Below are positions 59,517 through 64,000 of a stretch of 64,000 nt of DNA, piece by piece. The DNA lies in the NCBI GenBank assembly GCA_964581175.1, contig CAZONI010000007.1, positions 1 to 64,000 on the forward strand. Reading direction: 5' to 3'. Every line of letters starts with the position of its first letter. Within the stretch, counting starts at the first letter, position 1. Origin of the DNA: B46-G9 sp964581175 (GTDB taxonomy: Bacteria; Desulfobacterota; DSM-4660; Desulfatiglandales; Desulfatiglandaceae). Position numbers and translations under genes: made by a program. The notes beneath the pieces are model-generated. The model did no database searches. It was not told where the DNA came from and worked only from the letters and a program-made list of their open reading frames with translations.

Positions 59517-61346
59517 TTATGATTTCCGCGGACGCCCTGAGAGAAACTTCTGAAGCTGTTTCTCATAATACTCCCTATTCTCCTTTGCTTTAGCAAGGGC
59601 TTCCTTGATCATCTTGACGGCCTCCTGCGGGTATCCGCTCACAAAATAGGCCTCGGCAAGGGTATCCAGAAAGACGGAAGAGCGCTCCAGGGAAACCGCC
59701 CTTTTTGCCAGAACAAGGGCCTGTTTCGGGTCCCGAATCCGGGGATTGCTGGAAGTTGCAAGGAGCCAGGCCAGATTATTCAAGGAAACCGGCCGATTCG
59801 GGTCCAGTTGAAGGATCTTTTCGTATACTTCTTTTGCCTTCTCATAATCCTCCATCTTCTGATAGACTAACGCCAGATTCTCATAGAGCCCAAGATCGGC
59901 AGGATGAGCGCTCAACTGTTCCTGCAAGACATTTTCCAGCGCCGCATAGGTCATCTTCTGCCTCAGAGGACTGAAGTTCAGGATGTACCCAAGCACCAGA
60001 AGGAGAAAAACGAACAGGGAAAAGCTCAGGGCCACGAAGCGGGTCTGTCTCTTGAGAAGAGAGGGTTCTCGTGCGGCATTGCGGAGGCAGTCCACACGCT
60101 GGCGGATACTGAAGTGGTGCCAGCTCGGAATATTCCTGCTCTTCCCGCTCATCAGGGCGATTCTCTCCAGGGAGCTGATGGTGTACTTCGGGGTCCCCAT
60201 CACTCTGGCCGAATAAAGATCAGCCTGCCGCTCGAAATGCCGCATAAAAAAGCCCATCACGTACCTGAAATAGATGATCAGGCTGAGAAGCATGGGCAGC
60301 GAAAGGGCAAGATAGAAGAGGTTGTTTCCACTTGAATCACCGGAGGAGAGAAACCTGTCAAAAAAAGGTCGTGTCGCCAAAAAATAGAAATAGAAATCAA
60401 AAAGACCAAACGCGAGAACGAGGTAGCCGATAATAAACAGGACATAGAAAAGCAGGTGCCTGTATTTTGCATGCCCCATTTCATGGGCCAGAACCGCTTT
60501 CAGCTCGTCCACCGTCAGTATTTCAAAGAGGGAATCCGTCACGAGGATATACCGCAACCGCGGGAGTATCCCCATAATGCCCGCCGTCATCATCCTCCCC
60601 TCGAAGAGCGGCCATCGCAAGAGATGCCGGTACTTGAAACCTTTTTCGTGGAGAAAGGCCTCAAGTTCCCCAGCCTTTGCCGTGTCTTCCAGAGGCTTGC
60701 ATCCCCACCATGACTGGATGAATACCGGCAGTATAATCATAAGCAGGGTAAGGAAGACGGCGAAAAATAATGTCTGGCCCGCCATGGTGTTGAAGAAACC
60801 GGCGGGCTGTCCCCAAGGACTCAGGCTCAGAAGGTCATAGATGAGGGAGAGGAGTGCCCATGGAAAAAGGATGGGGAGGTTCAAACGGGTATTTGAAAGG
60901 ATGTAGGATTTTCGTGAAATGTCTATGCCGAAGAGTTCCCGATACGCAGGAACGGCAAAATACCAGATGGTGCAGAGGAAACCAAAAAAAAGGGCCATTG
61001 CCAGGAGCCCCTGGAATACCGTGAATGACTTGAATCCAGGAATGCGAAGTATCCAGTATTTGAGATTGAACAGAAAGGTGAACAGGGAAAAGAGGAAGAT
61101 GGCTAGAAAAGAGAGAGTTACCTGTGCCCGCTGGAACCTGGCAGTCAACCGCCCGTCTTCTCCGGACCCCTTCCAGTACTCTGTGCGTATTCTTTCAAAT
61201 ACCCTGCGGCAATAGAGACCAAATCCGACCCAGGAGAGAAAGATCATACCGGAGGTCAGAAAAAAGGAATTTTCAGGACTCTTTCCGGAATAACTGACAC
61301 TGAATACGAGGAGAACAACAATAAAATAAATGATGTGGTTAAACAT
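59517..61346 (-). CDS. M48-family membrane metalloprotease with C-terminal TPR repeats
   Basis: 609 aa. Several N-terminal helices come first (from residue 1 on). The zinc motif is in VLAHEMGHAKYRH near residue 290 (HExxH), and the third ligand Glu is in ERQADLYSARVMG near 375, as in HtpX/Ste24-type proteases. Another helix is near 445-465. The last 130 residues are tetratricopeptide repeats (ENLALVYQKMEDYEKAKEVY, then NNLAWLLATS). It probably cleaves damaged or signal membrane proteins, with the TPRs choosing partners. Confidence 0.9.
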   Translation of the reverse strand: MFNHIIYFIVVLLVFSVSYSGKSPENSFFLTSGMIFLSWVGFGLYCRRVFERIRTEYWKGSGEDGRLTARFQRAQVTLSFLAIFLFSLFTFLFNLKYWILRIPGFKSFTVFQGLLAMALFFGFLCTIWYFAVPAYRELFGIDISRKSYILSNTRLNLPILFPWALLSLIYDLLSLSPWGQPAGFFNTMAGQTLFFAVFLTLLMIILPVFIQSWWGCKPLEDTAKAGELEAFLHEKGFKYRHLLRWPLFEGRMMTAGIMGILPRLRYILVTDSLFEILTVDELKAVLAHEMGHAKYRHLLFYVLFIIGYLVLAFGLFDFYFYFLATRPFFDRFLSSGDSSGNNLFYLALSLPMLLSLIIYFRYVMGFFMRHFERQADLYSARVMGTPKYTISSLERIALMSGKSRNIPSWHHFSIRQRVDCLRNAAREPSLLKRQTRFVALSFSLFVFLLLVLGYILNFSPLRQKMTYAALENVLQEQLSAHPADLGLYENLALVYQKMEDYEKAKEVYEKILQLDPNRPVSLNNLAWLLATSSNPRIRDPKQALVLAKRAVSLERSSVFLDTLAEAYFVSGYPQEAVKMIKEALAKAKENREYYEKQLQKFLSGRPRKS

Positions 61347-61404
61347 AATGAGAGTGCGCTCTGCTCCTCAATCGCGAAGTCAACCTCCTGCTGTGCTCTC
61401 CTGG

Positions 61405-62904
61405 TCATTGAGCAGATGCGTTCTTCACTTCGATAAACTCCAGTTTCCCGGCTCCCGGTGTCACGGCCGGATCACCCTCCAACTGAATGGATACCCCGTA
61501 GCGAGACTCAAGTTGTGAGAGTTCCTTGCGTTTCTTGTTCTGGAGATAGGTGGCTACGTCCAGGGGAAGGATACCCCTGACCTGCGTAATCCCCTCTTTT
61601 GCCAGTCCCATCCATATACGCCTCAGAAAGGCGAGCGATCGCGCCTCCACCGACAGAACAAGCCCTCTTCCCTGGCAATACTGGCAGGTCTGATAGCTGC
61701 GTGACTCTACAGAAGGCCTGAGGCGCTGCCGCGACAATTCCAGAAGGCCGAATTTTGAGATGTGGGAGAGGTCAATTTTGGCCCGGTCATTTTTTGTTTC
61801 CTCCCGCAGGATCCTCTCAATCTCTCTCGTATGCTTCTTGTCCTTCATATCTATGAAATCGATCACGAGCAACCCGCCGATATCCCGCAGCCGGAGTTGG
61901 CGGACGATCTCAACCGCTGCTTCCTGGTTGGTATTGAAAGCAGTGCCCTCCACATCTTTTCCGCCTCTTCCCCTGCCGGAATTGACATCTATGGAAATCA
62001 GGGCCTCGGTGGGATCAATGACAAGGGACCCGCCTGATTTCAAAGGGACCACATTGCTGTAAATGGTTTCAATCTGCTGTTCAATCTGGTCACTTTCAAA
62101 TATGGGTCGTTTCTCCCGGTAAATCTTGACCCGCCGCTGGTACCGGGGAGAGATGATCTTCATGTAGTCCCTGATCTTGCCATACGTCTCTTTGTCATCC
62201 ACCAGGATTTCCGTTACGTCGCTGGTAAAGTAGTCCCGGAGAGTTCTCAGCCAGATGTCCTGTTCCTTGTGAATCAGGGAAAGCGGGGGCGCCTTTTTCA
62301 CTCGCTTCCGAATATTTCGCCACATCCTCAAGAGCCTGTTGAGATCTCTGGACAGTTCCCGTTTATTCTGTCCGTGGGCCGAGGTGCGTACGATGTATCC
62401 GATTTCATCGGGGAGTTTGAGCTGGCTCATGATGGACTTCAGGCGCTTTCGCTCTTCCTCGTCCTCTATCTTTCGCGATACTCCGCCTCCACTCCTCCCG
62501 GGAGTCAGGACAAGGTTACGGCTGGCCAGGGACAGGTAAGTGGTGAGATGTGCGCCCTTCCTTCCCGGCATCTCCTTCGTCACCTGGACGAGTAATTCCT
62601 GTCCTTTCTTCGCGATCTTCTTGACAGGAGGGACCGGCTGGTCTTTAGAGGTATCTACGGGCGCCAGGTAGTATTCAGGGTGAATTTCGCTTGCCTGGAG
62701 GAATCCGTTCTTGTCCGTGCCGATATCGACAAAGCAGGCCTGCAGGCTGGTTTCGACCCGCGCTATCACGCCTTTATAGATGTTCCCGATTTTTTGTTCG
62801 GCCGTCGACGTCTCAATGAAGAAATTTTCAAGCTTTCCATCTGTTACAATAGCGACCCGGTATTCTTCCGACTCAAGTGCATTAACGAGCATTTTTGTGG
62901 TCAT
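61405..62904 (-). CDS. rng: ribonuclease E/G family (RNase G)
   Basis: 499 aa, RNase G length, without the long C-terminal arm of RNase E. The S1 domain (about 35-130) has CFVDIGTDKNGFLQASEI. The catalytic DNase-I-like part has ALISIDVNSGRGRG and IDFIDMKDKKHTREI with the two metal-binding Asp residues. The zinc-link CQYCQGRG keeps the CxxC but lacks the usual Pro. It matures 16S rRNA and starts mRNA decay. It is six bases after the upstream gene stop. Confidence 0.93.
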   Translation of the reverse strand: MTTKMLVNALESEEYRVAIVTDGKLENFFIETSTAEQKIGNIYKGVIARVETSLQACFVDIGTDKNGFLQASEIHPEYYLAPVDTSKDQPVPPVKKIAKKGQELLVQVTKEMPGRKGAHLTTYLSLASRNLVLTPGRSGGGVSRKIEDEEERKRLKSIMSQLKLPDEIGYIVRTSAHGQNKRELSRDLNRLLRMWRNIRKRVKKAPPLSLIHKEQDIWLRTLRDYFTSDVTEILVDDKETYGKIRDYMKIISPRYQRRVKIYREKRPIFESDQIEQQIETIYSNVVPLKSGGSLVIDPTEALISIDVNSGRGRGGKDVEGTAFNTNQEAAVEIVRQLRLRDIGGLLVIDFIDMKDKKHTREIERILREETKNDRAKIDLSHISKFGLLELSRQRLRPSVESRSYQTCQYCQGRGLVLSVEARSLAFLRRIWMGLAKEGITQVRGILPLDVATYLQNKKRKELSQLESRYGVSIQLEGDPAVTPGAGKLEFIEVKNASAQ

Positions 62905-62910
62905 AATCTT

Positions 62911-64000
62911 CTACGCTGCTTTCCTTCCGTGCTGGTGGAAATGTTGGTACGCCTGGTACATGAAGGTCCTGATGGCCGCTTCCCTTCCCGGCTGGATGCC
63001 GGCATCATAGGGTGTGTCAAGGTACGGAATGCCCAATTGATTCATCATGGGTTTGATAATGGACGAGGTGATCGTACTGGGCATGCAGGTGAACGGGTAG
63101 ACATTTACCACTCCATGATATCCCCCCCTGGCATATTCCATGATCCCCGGGATGCTCAGGCAGGCTTCCGTGCCTGCATCAAAAGAAAAAACATCATTCT
63201 CCTTGAGGATCCCTTCAAGGTGACCGACTTTGTGGTCCGGGACAATACCGATCTGTGATGCCAGCCGATCATAGACCTTTTTCTGCCGGAACTCCTGGTA
63301 GGAGAGCTCACTCCCGAAACCCAGGATTCTCTTCAGGTGTTTCTTCACAAGGCCGAAACGAAGCTGTTTTATGCTCAGTCGAAAGGCTATCTTGGCATCC
63401 CGCAACCGGTCATAGGACGTGTAGTTCATCCACTCTGCAATTGATGCGTTCACCACTTCCGCTCCGTACCTTTCAAGCACCCGAATGAGATCCTGATTGG
63501 CATGTACGTGCGACCTCACGTAGATCTCACCCACCATGCCGATGAGCGGTTTTCTAGGAATACCCGGATCTATTAGTGCCTTTCCATCCCGGATAACCTG
63601 CTCCATCTCATCCAGGATTCGATCGAACTCCTTGCCGGGGCCGCATTTCTCGAAAACATCCTCCATCCGGTGCATCGACTCCTCAATGAAGGCGTCGGTG
63701 ATGCCCGGTTCCTTTTCGTACGGCCTTATCCTCCAGAGCAACCGATCCAGAATATCTGCAACCACCACGGAGAAATAGGAAGACCGCCTCAGATCACTGA
63801 CCCGTTGACTGTCGATAATACCTGAGAGGGAATAGCCGTCATCCGTGGTGAGAGAACCGATCTTCAGGCGGTTCAAGTCAGGGAGTGAATCCAGTATTAT
63901 CCTCTGGTACTTATTGTACATGCCGAACCGGCATGGGCCGCTGGATTCCGGCATGAAGTAAATGTAATTGTCCGGATTGAACGCCTCGCCCAGCCGCTCC
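62911..64000 (-). CDS. acyl-CoA dehydratase activase-related protein (C-terminal part, runs off the window)
   Basis: At least 363 codons. The frame stays open to the last base, reading FNPDNYIYFMPESSGPCRFG, so the ATG at 63954 is internal and the true start is beyond 64000. The cysteine of GPCRFG and the second in YPFTCMPST match the C-terminal half of proteins related to 2-hydroxyglutaryl-CoA dehydratase and its activase (COG3580/3581, DUF2229). Such proteins are frequent in anaerobes; the reaction is unassigned. The gene neighbours rng, six bases apart. Confidence 0.75.
   Translation of the reverse strand, partial: ERLGEAFNPDNYIYFMPESSGPCRFGMYNKYQRIILDSLPDLNRLKIGSLTTDDGYSLSGIIDSQRVSDLRRSSYFSVVVADILDRLLWRIRPYEKEPGITDAFIEESMHRMEDVFEKCGPGKEFDRILDEMEQVIRDGKALIDPGIPRKPLIGMVGEIYVRSHVHANQDLIRVLERYGAEVVNASIAEWMNYTSYDRLRDAKIAFRLSIKQLRFGLVKKHLKRILGFGSELSYQEFRQKKVYDRLASQIGIVPDHKVGHLEGILKENDVFSFDAGTEACLSIPGIMEYARGGYHGVVNVYPFTCMPSTITSSIIKPMMNQLGIPYLDTPYDAGIQPGREAAIRTFMYQAYQHFHQHGRKAA

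Noticed and set aside
1..64000. CRISPR array, tRNA or rRNA genes
   Set aside because: No evenly spaced identical repeats were seen, and no cloverleaf or rRNA-like stretch was noticed by eye. A covariance-model scan would be needed to exclude a tRNA firmly.

Overview
The window reads as a piece of a bacterial chromosome, most likely from a Desulfobacterota (former Deltaproteobacteria) relative, a sulfate reducer or syntroph. This is inferred from the mix of gene families: a CoA-dehydratase-activase-related protein, an indolepyruvate:ferredoxin oxidoreductase remnant, hom next to an ApgM-like gene, many histidine kinases with stand-alone receivers, and cytidylate-kinase-like proteins. No rRNA, tRNA or CRISPR array was seen, so the placement is not proven.

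0-13.8 kb is an accessory, partly decayed region. A response regulator fused to a universal stress domain comes first, then a transposase remnant and a carbohydrate locus of unknown substrate: 2-hydroxyacid dehydrogenase, shikimate-dehydrogenase-like protein, a broken FGGY kinase, a DeoR regulator, cupin glucose-6-phosphate isomerase, and a minus-strand operon (Gfo/Idh/MocA oxidoreductase, sugar isomerase/epimerase, DeoC aldolase, intact FGGY kinase, GntR regulator). A flavin oxidoreductase is divergent from that operon. Gene scraps (lactonase-like, IorA-like) lie at its edges. Two divergent regulatory regions carry promoter-like and operator-like sequences.

13.8-37.8 kb is mostly conserved gene content. 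It holds a polyamine-type ABC transporter operon with a strong promoter; an operon of heptose adenylyltransferase, ComF, a cysteine-cluster protein and a large helicase-exonuclease fusion resembling MrfA plus MrfB; two cyclic-nucleotide-binding proteins, one with an intact PilZ motif; an ABC-F ATPase; TatA; an amino acid permease with two stress domains; DUF523; purM; recG; an AlaC-like aminotransferase; hom; an ApgM-like enzyme that may be the homoserine kinase; adenylate kinase; and a beta-carbonic-anhydrase-like protein.

37.8-58.9 kb is the most unusual part. It is a signalling island built by repeating the same few modules: three histidine kinases with one architecture and a shared sensor motif, three near-identical stand-alone receivers, one sigma-54 activator, three cytidylate-kinase-like proteins with a BON-like tail (one extended by a stress-like domain and two membrane helices), three universal stress proteins, two TauE/SafE exporters, an SLC13/RCK transporter, a TIGR02186-type membrane protein, and a PEP-synthase-like protein that lacks the PEP-binding barrel. 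Receiver and stress protein are neighbours twice here and fused once at the left end of the window, which argues for a functional pair. I infer a phosphorelay that controls anion export and a set of nucleotide-binding stress proteins; the signal and the chemistry are unknown.

58.9-64 kb holds a penicillin-acylase C-terminal remnant abutting an AT-rich word repeat, an M48 metalloprotease with TPRs, RNase G and the truncated CoA-dehydratase-activase-related gene that runs off the right edge.
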